Shown here: positions 47,086 through 58,632 of the stretch, piece after piece
Numbering within the stretch: the first letter of the stretch is position 1
Layout of the letters: the number at the start of each line of letters is the position of its first letter
Source: Culex pipiens pallens
Lineage: Eukaryota > Arthropoda > Insecta > Diptera > Culicidae
NCBI RefSeq assembly: GCF_016801865.2
Contig: NC_068938.1
Location: 218,008,051-218,072,050, forward strand
Direction of reading: 5' to 3'
Length of the DNA: 64,000 nucleotides
Notes under the pieces: model-generated
Database searches by the model: none
What the model was told of the DNA's origin: nothing
The model's input: the letters and a program-made list of their open reading frames with translations, nothing else
Program-made: the position numbers and the translations under genes

Positions 47086-48190
47086 GATTTTTGAATAAGA
47101 AGCTGTCAAAATTACATGAAAACTTGTACTGTTGAACTGATTCTAAATGACTTCTTTGGTCATAAAAAAGGCATACAAAGTTTCATACAAATAAAAAAAA
47201 AATTTTTTTTTGATAAATTTGCTCATTTACGGAGAATTTCTCAGCAGACAATTCTTGAAAAATAGATTCAATATATTAAACAAATGAAACATCAAACATA
47301 ATAATGAAGAACAATTCGTAACGAAAACCGGAAACGGAATTTATTTGTATTTTTTTAATTGGCCGATATTTGGGGGGGATGGGCTTTTCTGTGACCAAAA
47401 AAGTCAAAAAAAGTTTTACTTCATAAAAGTCCATAAAAGTCTCAATTTGAACAGCTATCCATACAAAAATGGTATGTCAATTTACATTAAATTTCTATGA
47501 ATTAGTTCTCTAGAATTGCTCAAAAACTCTGTTTCAAATGCTGTTTTAAATCTTTAAATTGGATCAACCTTTAACCTTCGATTTGTTAGGTTAAATTAAG
47601 CAATTTTGCATAATTGGTTTTACCATACAAATCTGAACGCTGTCCATAAAAAGCGCTTTGCAAATTTTCTAAATTTGACACCAAATCAGTCTTATGCAAA
47701 TTTGAAGGTTATGATTAAGACTTTTCGGAAAAATAGGTACGACTTTTCGGAACAATGATTTTTGATTTGTTGAAAAATAATGAAAAACTCACCCAAAAAT
47801 ACTTCCAAAAATCATAAATATTGAATTTAAAAAAGAGTACTTTTTTGATTTTTTGATAAAATGAATCGTTTTGGAGTTAAAGCCATTTTGGAATTAAAAT
47901 TTGCATTTTTTTTTTAAATTTTGTCCATTCTTGTCTACGAAAAAAATATTGTAATTTTAATTGATTGTTTATTTGTGACGGGCGCCTGTTAGTTTGCAAC
48001 TTTTTATCAGGTTAAGGAAAGGTTGAGAAAATACTCTCCAATTTGTTTTGCCATTTTGTTCCTACTTTAAATTGCTTACTTGAGATATGGATTTGAAAGG
48101 AATTAGAATTAAGAAAAACGTATTTTTTCTAATTGCTACCCATTTGGCCCACAACTTTAACTGGATGATATCTAAGAAACTTTTGATCCG
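47030..48190. repeat. Decayed foldback-family DNA flanking the RTE insertion
   Basis: Blocks seen in the 1.93-kb palindrome recur here in both orientations: CTACAACTTTGACGAATACACC, shortened and reversed, near 47060, and ACCGGAAACGGAATTTATTT near 47325-47345. Structure is too eroded to set ends. AT-rich, non-coding. Confidence 0.5.
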
Positions 48191-50612
48191 ATACATACCA
48201 TACCAATCAGCATAGCGCACCAGGTACGCGTGCTGTAGCAAGAAGACGCTTCCATCTTTCTCGATCTTGAGCTGCTACTCTCCAATTTCCCAGGTTACAG
48301 ATCTTCCGGATATCACCATTCACTTGATCTCCCCACCGTGCGCGCGGTTTCCCTGCTCTTCTGCCTGTACCGCCAGCTGGTTCAGCGCGGTCAAAAAGCA
48401 GTCTGACAGGCTGGCTCTCGTCCATTCGGGCGACATGGCCGGCCCACCTGAGCCTCCCGATCTTCGCCTGGGTGGCGATGGTCGGTTCTTCAAGAAACGC
48501 GTGCAGTTCGTGGTTCATGCGTCTTCGCCACACTCCGTCAGACACCTGCACTCCACCGTAGATCGTTCGTAGCACCTTCCGTTCGAAAACTCCAAGGGCA
48601 CGTTCGTCCTCCTGCCGCATCGTCCAAGTCTCGTGGCCATAGAGGACTACCGGTCTGATCAGTGTTCTGTACATCGTCAGCTTCGTGCGGCGTTGCACTC
48701 GATCTGATGTGAGAGTCTTCCGTAATCCGAAGTACGCACGATTCCCGGCAAAAATACGAGTCCGGATCTCTTTGCTGGTGTCGTTGTCGGCGGTTACCAG
48801 CGATCCCAAGTACACGAACTCGCTCACCTCCTCCAACTCATCATCATCCACAGCTAGAGGGGTGAGACACGGGGGGCCAACGTCCTTCGAACCCCTTCCT
48901 CTCATGTACTTCGTCTTCGTCGTATTCATGCCAAGTCCTACACGCCTTGCTTGTACCTTCAGTCGGGTGTAGACGTCCTTCACCGTCTCCAGGTTTCTTG
49001 CCACAATGTCGATGTCATCGGCAAAAGCAAGCAACTGGTAGGACTTGTTCATGATCGTGCCACTCGTGTCGATGCCCGCTCTTCGAATGATGCCCTCAAG
49101 GACGATGTTGAACAGCGCACAGGATAAGCCATCACCTTGCCGCAGCCCTCGGCGTGATCCGAAGGGTTCCGCTAAATCCCCCGAAACACGCACGTGACAC
49201 ATCACACCATCCAAGGTAGCCTTGATCAGCCGAGTCAGTTTATCCGGAAATCCGTTCTCGTGCATGATCTGCCATAGCTGCTCGCGGTCGACTGTATCAT
49301 AGGCTGCCTTGAAGTCGATGAAGATGTGATGTGTGGGCACGTTGTACTCACGACATTTCTCGAGGATCTGTCGGAGACAAAATATTTGGTCCGTGGTGGC
49401 GCGCGCGCCAGTGAAGCCCGCTTGGTAGGGCCCCACGAACCTCCTTGCATGGGGTGACAGCTGGCGGCTGAGGATCTGGGAGAGGATTTTGTAGGCCGCG
49501 TTGATAAGCGTAATGCCGCGGTAGTTGCCGCAGTCCAGCTTATCGCCCTTTTTGTAGATGGGGCACACGACACCATCCATCCACTCCTCCGGTAGCTTCT
49601 CCTCCTCCCAGATCTTGGAGATTACACAGTGAAGCGCCCTCGCCAGTTTCTCTCCTCCATATTTGAAGAGCTCACCGGGTAACCGATCCTTGCCGGCAGC
49701 TCTGTTGTTCTTCAGCTTCCTGATCTCCCTCTTCACCGTTTCTAGATCAGGCGCCGGGAACTGTTCATCAGCTGCGGGCGCTCCAAGGTTGACTCCAACG
49801 CCGTCTCCGTCCGCTTCATCGTCGTTGAGGTGCTCGTTGAAGTACTGCTTCCACCTGTCCAACACCTCGCTTTTGTTCACGATCAGGTTTCCCTCGTTGT
49901 CCCTGCACACATCGGCTCGCGGCACGAAGCCTTTGCGGGACCGGTTCACCTTCTCGTAAAACTTTCGCGTTTCGTTAGCTCGGAATAGCTGCTCCATTTC
50001 TGCGCAATCCCGGTCTTCCTGCTGGCGCTTCTTGAGCTTGAAGATCGCGACCTGCCGATTCCGAGCCTGCCTGTATCGTTCCACGTTCCCTCTCGTCGCC
50101 TTGTGCAGCTTCCTGTCGTAAGCTGCCTTCTTCTCGGCGGTAATCCGTTGGCACTCGTCGTCGTACCAATCGTTTCGGCTGACTCGGATCGCACTACCCA
50201 GTGTGGCTTCCGCTGCACTGCCGATGGCTGAGCGGATACGGCTCCAACCATCTTCGAGCGAGGCTGCGCCAAGTTCCTCCTCACCTGGCAGATTCGCTTC
50301 CAGCTGCTGCGCGTAACTGTGGGCCACTTCCCCGTTCTGCAGACATGCGGTGTTGAACGGAGGGGCCCGCCGGCTTCGGCGTTGGTTGAACACCGTCGAC
50401 AGCTTTGAGCGCATGTCAACTCCAACTAGGTAGTGGTCCGAGTCAATATTCGCACCGCGAAAGGTGCGCACGTGCGTTACGTCCGAGAAGAATCGGCCGT
50501 CGATCAGGACGTGGTCGATTTGCGTTTTCGTCCGTTGGTCAGGTGATGTCCAGGTGGCTTTGTGGATGTCCTTGCGAGGGAAGTAGGTGCTCCTGACCAC
50601 CATCCGATTGTC
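48190..50612 (-). mobile_element. RTE-like non-LTR retrotransposon, 5'-truncated
   Basis: The element body comprises the open frame plus a very short 3' end. On the minus strand the stop is followed directly by TTGGTATGGTATG, a short repeated tail like those of RTE-clade elements. The 5' boundary lies near 50612, inside the endonuclease domain, where homology-like protein sequence gives way to AT-rich flank. No target duplication was identified. Confidence 0.75.
48207..50603 (-). CDS. Reverse transcriptase polyprotein of RTE-like element (N-terminally truncated)
   Basis: This 798-codon frame copies element RNA into DNA at a nicked target site. Residues 1-65 are the end of an apurinic-type endonuclease: FPRKDIHKATW, QIDHVLI, then the catalytic SDH at 55-57. 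Residues 75-330 form a charged linker. Residues about 340-605 are the reverse transcriptase palm and fingers: YKKGDKLDCGNYRGITL, IDFKAAYD (429-436), LRQGD (487-491) and FADD (527-530), followed by YLGS (598-601). The C-terminal part has RWAGHVARM and a basic, Cys-poor tail. The first ATG is simply the first Met inside the truncated endonuclease; the true N-terminus (about 150-200 residues) is lost. No stop or frameshift interrupts the frame, so insertion looks recent. An RTE clade (JAM1-like) is suggested by the domain order and tail, but not proven. GC content is clearly higher than the flanks. Confidence 0.9.
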   Translation of the reverse strand: MVVRSTYFPRKDIHKATWTSPDQRTKTQIDHVLIDGRFFSDVTHVRTFRGANIDSDHYLVGVDMRSKLSTVFNQRRSRRAPPFNTACLQNGEVAHSYAQQLEANLPGEEELGAASLEDGWSRIRSAIGSAAEATLGSAIRVSRNDWYDDECQRITAEKKAAYDRKLHKATRGNVERYRQARNRQVAIFKLKKRQQEDRDCAEMEQLFRANETRKFYEKVNRSRKGFVPRADVCRDNEGNLIVNKSEVLDRWKQYFNEHLNDDEADGDGVGVNLGAPAADEQFPAPDLETVKREIRKLKNNRAAGKDRLPGELFKYGGEKLARALHCVISKIWEEEKLPEEWMDGVVCPIYKKGDKLDCGNYRGITLINAAYKILSQILSRQLSPHARRFVGPYQAGFTGARATTDQIFCLRQILEKCREYNVPTHHIFIDFKAAYDTVDREQLWQIMHENGFPDKLTRLIKATLDGVMCHVRVSGDLAEPFGSRRGLRQGDGLSCALFNIVLEGIIRRAGIDTSGTIMNKSYQLLAFADDIDIVARNLETVKDVYTRLKVQARRVGLGMNTTKTKYMRGRGSKDVGPPCLTPLAVDDDELEEVSEFVYLGSLVTADNDTSKEIRTRIFAGNRAYFGLRKTLTSDRVQRRTKLTMYRTLIRPVVLYGHETWTMRQEDERALGVFERKVLRTIYGGVQVSDGVWRRRMNHELHAFLEEPTIATQAKIGRLRWAGHVARMDESQPVRLLFDRAEPAGGTGRRAGKPRARWGDQVNGDIRKICNLGNWRVAAQDRERWKRLLATARVPGALC

Positions 50613-51496
50613 AATTTTAATATGTGAAAAGCATGTAAAATTTGCTCAACCTTTTTGAAATTTTTTAAACTTCAAAATCAAGTCTTACAGAAATTGCTAA
50701 AAATCACAAAAAATGGCAAACACTTATTTTCAACATGTTTTCTTATAAAACTTTGGAAAATGGTCAATATGGAGACATTAAAAAATTGTCTGGAGCATTA
50801 ATTCGAGCGAAAAGTTCGATCACTTTCCAAAAATACGACTAAAATAAATAATTTTTAAATTTTTGCAGCATCTTAGGTTATTTCACAAAAATTTAGCGAA
50901 TGATTTTTTCGTTCGATCACTTTCAAATGTGACTTTCAAACCAACTAAAAAACCTTCAAATAATAAATCTAATAGAAATAGCGTGCCTTTTTCATCAGTG
51001 TTTTTTTTTTCAGAATGCGTATCAAATTACCTACAAGTTTGCCTGTAACTACTTTTTGTAACGAACAACGGCCTCGAGATACAGCAATATCTAAATTACG
51101 AAACTAGTTTTTATGTTATTGTTTCGTTTCAACTGTTTTTGATATTTTGTCATAACGAATGGCTTTCATATTTTTAGTTCATCGTCAAACCCTCTAAAAA
51201 TTTTCAGTATTGTATGAGCTTTTATATTTGAAATGAGCAATTTAAAGCCATTTTTTCAGAATACATTTCTACTTGAAGCTGTAAATTCGTTAACCTTAAT
51301 CCATCTTACAATGCATCCCGCAAGCTACTAAACATTCTCCAGCTCCCCAGAAAGTGCATCCAGCAAGTGCATCTCACCTAGTGACATCCTATATGCATTG
51401 CATGCATGCAAGCATCCATCCAAGCTGCCAGTCCAACGTTGCCTACAAAATCCTACCTCCATGAAGCATGAAGAAAATCAACCATGGATGGCGCGC
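50613..51496. other. Unassigned AT-rich flank
   Basis: No gene or clear repeat structure. A short run of GCATGCATGCA-like sequence occurs near 51397-51412. Confidence 0.5.
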
Positions 51497-51950
51497 CGCA
51501 CACGGAAAAAAAAGTGTGCGAGAAATCGTGAATTTCGATTCATGAATTCGTGAATAATTTTGTGCATGATTTCGTGATACCTTTCATGATTTCATGAATT
51601 TTATGCATGAAATCGTGCATAAAAATGCACGAATTTATGAATTTTATTCATGGCTAAATTTTTTTTACGAATATTCATGAATTTTCCTTCATGAAATCAT
51701 GCATATCACTATTCATGATTTCATGACTGATTTACATGAAGTCATGACTAAACTTCATGAATTCATGAAAAATATTCATGATTTTACGATTATTTATGCA
51801 TGCGTAAATTTTACGCCGTAAAATTTTATTCGCGAATTTATGAATCATGTTTTTCATGATTTCATGAAAGTTAACATGTTTTCATGAATAAAATGCATGA
51901 ATTCGTGCATAACATTCATGGGTTTATGAATTTTTATCCATGTTTATGAC
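51497..51950. repeat. ATTCATGA-rich half element
   Basis: It starts CACACGGAAAAAAAAGTGTG and continues as dense, imperfect ATTCATGA/TTCATGAA/GCATGAAATC motifs to about 51945. The motif content is the same as in the complete foldback at 58633-59283, whose right end is the complement of the same CACGGAAAAAAAAGTG terminus. A matching right end near 51950 is not seen. Confidence 0.7.
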
Positions 51951-52600
51951 GAGTGATCTTGATCAATCAAGAACAGTTTCGTTCGAACTGTCAAGTTTGT
52001 CTTTCGCTTGCCAGTTCAGCCGCGTGTTTATTTGCCACGAAGTCAATCGCGTTGTGACTTGTCGCGTCCTGTTGTGTTTGCCGGTGAAAGTGGCCGTGAT
52101 TTGCGGACCCGGGATTTGGAGGTGCTGTCTACCGGAACCGGGAAAAGATCTGCGGCCGTTCCGTTGGAAATGGCAACGGAGCCAAGGGCTAGCAGGAAGA
52201 GGACCGAGCTGCAGGAGGAGGACCGAGTGGCAGTAGGAGAACCGAGCGCGGGAGGAGGACCGGGCGGCAGGAGGAGGACCGAGCGGCAAGAGAAGGGCCG
52301 AGCGGCAGGAGGAGTAACAAGGTAAGAGACAGAACAGTTCCCGGTTTGTTCGCGTCTTTGTTTCGATTGTCGAATCAAGGGGAACATGGTCCATAAGACA
52401 GTTCCCGTGTTTTTTTGTTTTGACTCGTAGGGATTTCGGTTTTCTGTCAATTGCCGGAGCATTCTACGCGTGTGACAGACAGTGAGGTTTGTTTTGGTTT
52501 TGGAAACGAAAAAATCCCGTTTTTTTATCGGTTCTCGTGGATGCGCTGAGTGACATTTCGGTGCTTTGTTTTGAGCTAGAAATGGGGACAAAGGTAAAGT
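51951..52600 (+). other. GC-richer island, possible 5' leader or exon (undetermined)
   Basis: This contrasts sharply with the AT-rich flanks. A purine-rich block (52190-52318) is built from imperfect ~21-bp repeats of the GCAGGAGGAGGACCGAGCGG type. A frame opens with ATG at 52171 and ends at a TAA that overlaps a good splice donor (AACAAG|GTAAGAG at about 52318-52329). The encoded peptide would be Arg/Glu/Gly-rich without a known domain. It might be a 5' leader or exon of a retroelement or host gene, or only a minisatellite. No function is proposed. Confidence 0.35.
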
Positions 52601-55600
52601 ATGTTAATAATTCTAATGATTTTAATATTGTAAGCATATTATTTTAAAGTATTTAACATATTTAAAGTATTTGAAGTTAATAACGTATTTTAATAATTTT
52701 CAGCATTTCAATTTTCTTAGGTACTTTAATTTTGTAAAGACTTTTAAGTTTTTTGAAATATTATTATTTTTAGGTATGTTAAGTATGCTAATGAATTTAG
52801 GAATTTTTATTTTAACAGGTATGTTAATATTGTGACTTTTAAAAGTATCTAAGTATTTCAAGTATTTTAAATATTTCAAGTGTTTAGAGTTTGTTAAGTG
52901 TTGAAATAATTTTAAGCATTTATTTTTTTCTAGGTATTTTAATATTGTAAGTATTAAAAATATTTTAAGTATTTGAAATATTTATTTTTTAAGTATATTC
53001 ATTTGTTCAGGTATTTTAATATTAAATGTTTTTAAAGTTTTCAAGTATTTCAAGTATTTGAAATAATTGAAGTGTTTAAAGTTTGTTAAGCTTTTAAATA
53101 ATTTTAAGCAATTATTTTTTTAAGGTATTTTAATATTTCAAGAACTTGAAATATTTTAAGTTTTTTTAATTTTTTAACATGTTTAAAGTATTTAAAGAAT
53201 TTTAATAATTTTAAGTATTTTCAGTATTTTAAGTATTTTAAGTATTTTAAGTATTTTAAGTATTTTAAGTATTTTAAGTATCTTAAGTATTTTAAGTATT
53301 GTAAGTATTTTAAGTATTTTAAGTATATTAAGTATTTTAAGTATTTTAAGTATATTAAGTATTTTAAGTATTTTAAGTATTTTAAGTATTTTAAGTATTT
53401 TAAGTATTTTAAGTATTTTAAGTATTTTAAGTATTTTAAGAATTTCAAGTATTTAAAGTTTTTTTAAGTATTTTAAGTATTTTAAGTATTTTAAGTATTT
53501 TAAGTATTCAAAGAATTTCAAGTATTTAAAGTATTTAAAGTATTTGAAGTATTTAAAGTATTTAAAGTATTTAAAGTATTTAAAGTATTTAAAGTATTTA
53601 AAGTATTTAAAGTATTTAAAGTATTTAAAGTATTTAAAGTATTTAAAGTATTTAAAGTATTTAAAGTATTTCAAGTATTTAAAGTATTTAAAGTATTTAA
53701 AGTATTTAAAGTATTTAAAGTATTTAAAGTATTTAAAGTATTTAAAGTATTTAAAGTATTTAAAGTATTTAAAGTATTTAAAGTATTTAAAGTATTTAAA
53801 GTATTTAAAGTATTTAAAGTATTTAAAGTATTTAAAGTATTTAAAGTATTTAAAGTATTTAAAGTATTTAAAGTATTTAAAGTATTTAAAGTATTTAAAG
53901 TATTTAAAGTATTTAAAGTATTTAAAGTATTTAAAGTATTTAAAGTATTTAAAGTATTTAAAGTATTTAAAGTATTTAAAGTATTTAAAGTATTTAAAGT
54001 ATTTAAAGTATTTAAAGTATTTTAAGAATTTCAAGTATTTAAAGTATTTAAAGTATTTTAAGTATTTTAAGTATTTTAAGTATTTAAAGTATCCAAAGTA
54101 TTTAAAGTATTTAAAGTATTTAAAGTATTTAAAGTATTTAAAGTATTTAAAGTATTTAAAGTATTTAAAGTATTTAAAGTATTTAAAGTATTTAAAGTAT
54201 TTAAAGTATTCAAAGTATTTAAAGTATTTAAAGTATTAAAAGTATTTAAAGTATTTAAAGTATTTAAAGTATTTAAAGTATTTAAAGTATTTAAAGTATT
54301 TAAAGTATTTAAAGTATTTAAAGTATTTAAAGTATTTAAAGTATTTAAAGTTTTTAAAGTATTTAAAGTATTTAAAGTATTTAAAGTATTTAAAGTATTT
54401 AAAGTATTTAAAGTATTTAAAGTATTTAAAGTATTTAAAGTATTTAAAGTATTTTAAGAATTTCAAGTATTTAAAGTATTTAAAGTATTTAAAAATTTAA
54501 AGTATTTAAAGTATTTAAAGTATCCAAAGTATTTAAAGTATTTAAAGTATTTAAAGTATTTAAAGTATTTAAAGTATTTAAAGTATTTAAAGTATTTAAA
54601 GTATTTAAAGTATTTAAAGTATTCAAAGTATTTAAAGTATTTAAAGTATTAAAAGTATTTAAAGAATTTCATGTATTTCAAGAATTTAAAGTATTTAAAG
54701 TATTTAAAGTATTTAAAGAATTTCATGTATTTCAGGAATTTAAAGTATTAAAAGTATTTAAAGTATTTAGGGTATTTAAAGTATTTAAAGTATTTAAGGT
54801 ATTTAAAGTATTTAAAGTGTTTTAAGTATTTAAAGTTTTTAAGGTATTTAAAGTATTTCAAGTATTTAAAGTATTTAAAGTATTTAAAGTATTTAAAGTA
54901 TTTATGGTATTAAAAGTATTTAAAGTATTTAAAGCATTTAAAGTATTTAAAGTATTTAAAGTATTTAAAGTATTAATTTTTTTAAAGTATTTAAAGTATT
55001 TAAAGTATTTAAATTATTTAAAGTATTTAAAGTATTTAAAGTATTTAAAGTATTTAAAGTATTTAAAGTATTTAAAGTATTTAAAGTATTTAAAGAATTT
55101 CATGTATTTCAAGAATTTAAAGTATTAAAAGTATTTAAAGTATTTAGGGTATTTAAAGTGTTTAAAGTATTTAAGGTATTTAAAGTATTTAAAGTGTTTT
55201 AAGTATTTAAAGTATTTAAGGTATTTAAAGTATTTCAAGTATTTCAAGTATTTAAAGTATTTAAAGTATTTAAAGTATTTATGGTATTTAAAGTATTTAA
55301 AGTATTTAAAGCATTTAAAGTATTTAAAGTATTTAAAGTATTAATTTTTTTTAAAGTATTTAAAGTATTTAAATTATTTAAAGTATTTAACGTATTTAAA
55401 GTATTTATGGTATTTAAAGTATTTTAAGTATTTAAAGTATTTAAAGTATTTAAAGTATTTAAAGTATTTAAAGTATTTAAAGTATTTCAAGTATTTAAAG
55501 TATTTAAAGTATTTAAAGTATTTAAAGTATTTAAAGTATTTAAAGTATTTAAAGTAAATAAAATATTTAAAGTTTTTAAAGTATTTAAAGTATTTAAAGT

Positions 55601-56760
55601 AATTTAGGTATTTAAAGTATTTAAAGTATTTAAAGTATTTAAAGTATGTAAAGTATTTAAAGTATTCAATGTATTTAAAGTATTTAAAGTATTTTAAATT
55701 ATTTAAAGTATTTTAATTATTTCAAGTATTTTAAGTATTTTAAAGTATTTTAAGTATTTTAAGTTTTTAAGAATATTAAGTATTTTAATTATTTCAAGTA
55801 TTTTAAGTATTTTAAATATTTTAAGTATTTTAAGTATTTTAAGTATTTTAAGTATTTTAAGTATTTTTAGTATTTTAAGTATTCTAAGTATTTTAAGTAT
55901 TTTTAGTTTTTTAAGTATTTTAAGTATTTTAAGTATTTTAAGTATTTTAAGTATTTTTAAGTATTTTAAGTATTTTAAGTATTTTTAGTATTTTAAGTAT
56001 TTTAAGTATTTTAAGTATTTTAAGTATTTTAAGTATTTTAAGTTTTTTAAGTATTTTTAGTATTTTAAGTATTTTAAGTATTTTAAGTATTTTAAGTTTT
56101 TTAAGTATTTAAAGTTTTTTAAGTTTTTCATGTTTTTTAAGCATTTTAAGTATTTTAAATATTTTAAGTATTTTAAGTATTTAAAGTATTTTAGGTATTT
56201 TAAGTATTTTAAGTATTTTAAGTATTTTAAGTATTTTTAGTATTTTAAGTTTTTTAAGTTTTTTAAGTATTTTAAGTATTTTAAGTATTTTAAGTATTTT
56301 AAGTATTTTAAGTATTTTAAGTATTTTAAGTATTTTAAGTATTTTAAGTATTTTAAGTATTTTAAGTATTTTAAGTATTTCAAGTATTTCAAGTATTTTA
56401 GATATTTGAAGTATTTTAAGTATTTGAAGTATTTTAGGTATTTTAATTATTTTAAGTATTTGATGTATTTGAAGTATTTTAAGTATTTGAAGTATTTTAA
56501 GTGTTTTAAGTATTCTAAGTATTTTAATTACTTTAAGGAAAGAGTTTAAAACTCTAATAAAGTATACAAAAAAAGTATTTTAGGTATTTCAAGTATTTTA
56601 AGTTTTATGAGCATTTCATTTATTTTATGTATTTTGCGTATTTCAAATATGTTGAGTTTGTGAAGTATTTAATTTATTTTGCGTATTTTAAATAGTTTGA
56701 GTTTTTCAATTATTCTAAGATTTTTAATTTGTTGAGTATTTTAAGAATGTCGGTGTTTTT
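52601..56760. repeat. 9-bp satellite, ~4.1 kb
   Basis: The DNA is almost entirely 9-bp units. A core of TTTAAAGTA units (about 53520-55690) is flanked on both sides by TTTTAAGTA units (about 53215-53510 and 55690-56530), then by strongly degenerate edges (52601-53210 and 56530-56760). Inside the core, unit groups with rare variants are themselves duplicated: TATCCAAAG at 54090 and 54522, and TTTAGGGTA near 54766 and 55144. As 9 is divisible by 3 and the unit lacks stops in some frames, long artefactual frames (Lys-Tyr-Leu and Lys-Tyr-Phe repeats) appear on both strands. Confidence 0.97.
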
Positions 56761-57129
56761 TTTTAAATTTTCAATTCAACTCTCTATGACTTTATTTGCG
56801 TCAAATTAAAGTGTTTGATTATCTGCATTAACAAAAATAAATCCCTTTATTGTAATTAATCACTTTATTGTAATTGGAGTTATTAATGAGACAAAAAATT
56901 TATGGCTTTATTATACGAATTATCGATTATTCTATTATTAGTACATCAGACAATCGAGTCTGGACTGTACAAGAAATCCCTTAGGTCTTTTTGTATTTAA
57001 TTTAAGTTTTCGTTGTATTTTTGTATAGTAACGATCGGTACCCAATTAACGTTTCGGAAATGCTCATGTCAAGTTTTTGAATGTTGGTTTTACTAAATTT
57101 ATGATTGTATTTTTCATTTATTTAAAGCA
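56761..57129. other. Unassigned spacer between the two satellites
   Basis: AT-rich, complex sequence without recognisable coding or repeat structure. Confidence 0.5.
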
Positions 57130-58600
57130 TTTTTGAACATCACATAACTGGGACCTTTGTAAATTCAGAATTCTTCCGCAGTGACCGGTAAACGGTTCCA
57201 AGGTGGCCAGATGGAGCCAGAGTACATTGGCATCACATACAATGGCCACAGTTTTAAATTTCATGAATTTTGATATGTCACATGACAGGGTTCCTTGCAC
57301 ATTCCGAAATGTCCCCAGTGACCACCGGTAACCGGTGACCGGTTTCAAAGTGGCCAAGTGGGGCCAGAGTACATTGGCATCACATACAATGGCCAAAGTT
57401 TTAAATTTCATGAATTTTGATATGTCACAAGACAGGGTTCCTTGCACATTCCAAAATGTCCCCAGTGACCACCGGTAACCGGTGACCGGTTCCAAAGTGG
57501 CTCAGTGGGGCCAGAGTACATTGGCATCACATAAAATGGCCACAGTTTTAAATTTCATGAATTTTGATATGTCACAAGACAGGGTTCCTTGCACATTCCG
57601 AAATGTCCCCAGTGACCACCGGTAACCAGTGACCGGTTCCAAGTGGCCAGGTGGGGCCAGATTACATTGGCATCACATAAAATGGCCAAAGATTTGAATT
57701 TCATGAATTTTGATATGTCACATAACAGGGTTCCTTGCACATTCCGAAATGTCCCCAGTGACCACCGGTAACCGGTGACCGGTTCCAAAGTGGCCAAGTG
57801 GGGCCAGAGTACATTGGCATCACATACAATGGCCACATTTTTAAATTTCATGAATTTTGATATGTCACAAGACAGGGTTCCTTGCACATTCCAAAATGTC
57901 CCCAGTGACCACCGGTAACCGGTGACCGGTTCCAAAGTGGCCAAGTGGGGCCAGAGTACATTGGCATCACATACAATGGCCACAGTTTTAAATTTCATGA
58001 ATTTTGATATGTCACAAGACAGGGTTCCTTGCACATTCCGAAATGTCCCCAGTGACCACCGGTAACCAGTGACCGGTTCCAAGTGGCCAGGTGGGGCCAG
58101 ATTACATTGGCATCACATAAAATGGCCAAAGATTTGAATTTCATGAATTTCGATATGTCACATAACAGGGTTCCTTGCACATTCCGAAATGTCCCCAGTG
58201 ACCACCGGTAACCGGTGACCGGTTCCAAAGTGGCCAAGTGGGGCCAGAGTACATTGGCATCACATACAATGGCCAATGTTTTAAATTTCATGAATTTTGA
58301 TATGTCACAAGACAGGGTTCCTTGCACATTCCAAAATGTCCCCAGTGACCACCGGTAACCGGTGACCGGTTCCAAAGTGGCCAAGTGGGGCCAGAGTACA
58401 TTGGCATCACATACAATGGCCACAGTTTTAAATTTCATGAATTTTGATATGTCACAAGACAGGGTTCCTTGCACATTCCAAAATGTCCCCAGTGACCACC
58501 GGTAACCGGTGACCGGTTCCAAAGTGGCCAGGTGGGGACAGAGTACATTGGCATCCCATAAAATGTCCTCCGTTTTTTCACAAAACAGGGTTCCTTGTCG
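57130..58600 (+). repeat. 147-bp minisatellite with three-unit higher-order repeat
   Basis: Ten ACATTGGCATC unit markers lie at 57224, 57371, 57518, 57664, 57811, 57958, 58104, 58251, 58398 and 58545, giving spacings of 147 bp with 146 at two points. The shorter units recur every 440 bp and share the variants AAAGATTTGAATTTC and CACATAACAGG, so three-unit blocks were duplicated together. Each unit has TGAATTTTGATATGTCAC, AATGTCCCCAGTGACCACC and GGTAACCGGTGACCGGTTCC. Frames of 125-265 codons on the minus strand come from the 3n unit length and show no known domain. Confidence 0.95.
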
Positions 58601-58632
58601 ATTCCGATATTTGCACCCAGTGGAACAAAATG

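Noticed and set aside
48267..50596. Plus-strand and alternative-frame ORFs across the reverse transcriptase
   Set aside because: Shadows of the 798-codon minus-strand frame in GC-rich DNA.
53221..55128. Open frames encoding Lys-Tyr-Leu or Lys-Tyr-Phe repeats on both strands (up to 231 codons)
   Set aside because: They arise because a 9-bp satellite unit has no stop in those frames; both strands show them equally.
52601..58600. CRISPR-like regularly spaced repeats
   Set aside because: Units are contiguous without unique spacers, no cas genes, and the context is eukaryotic.
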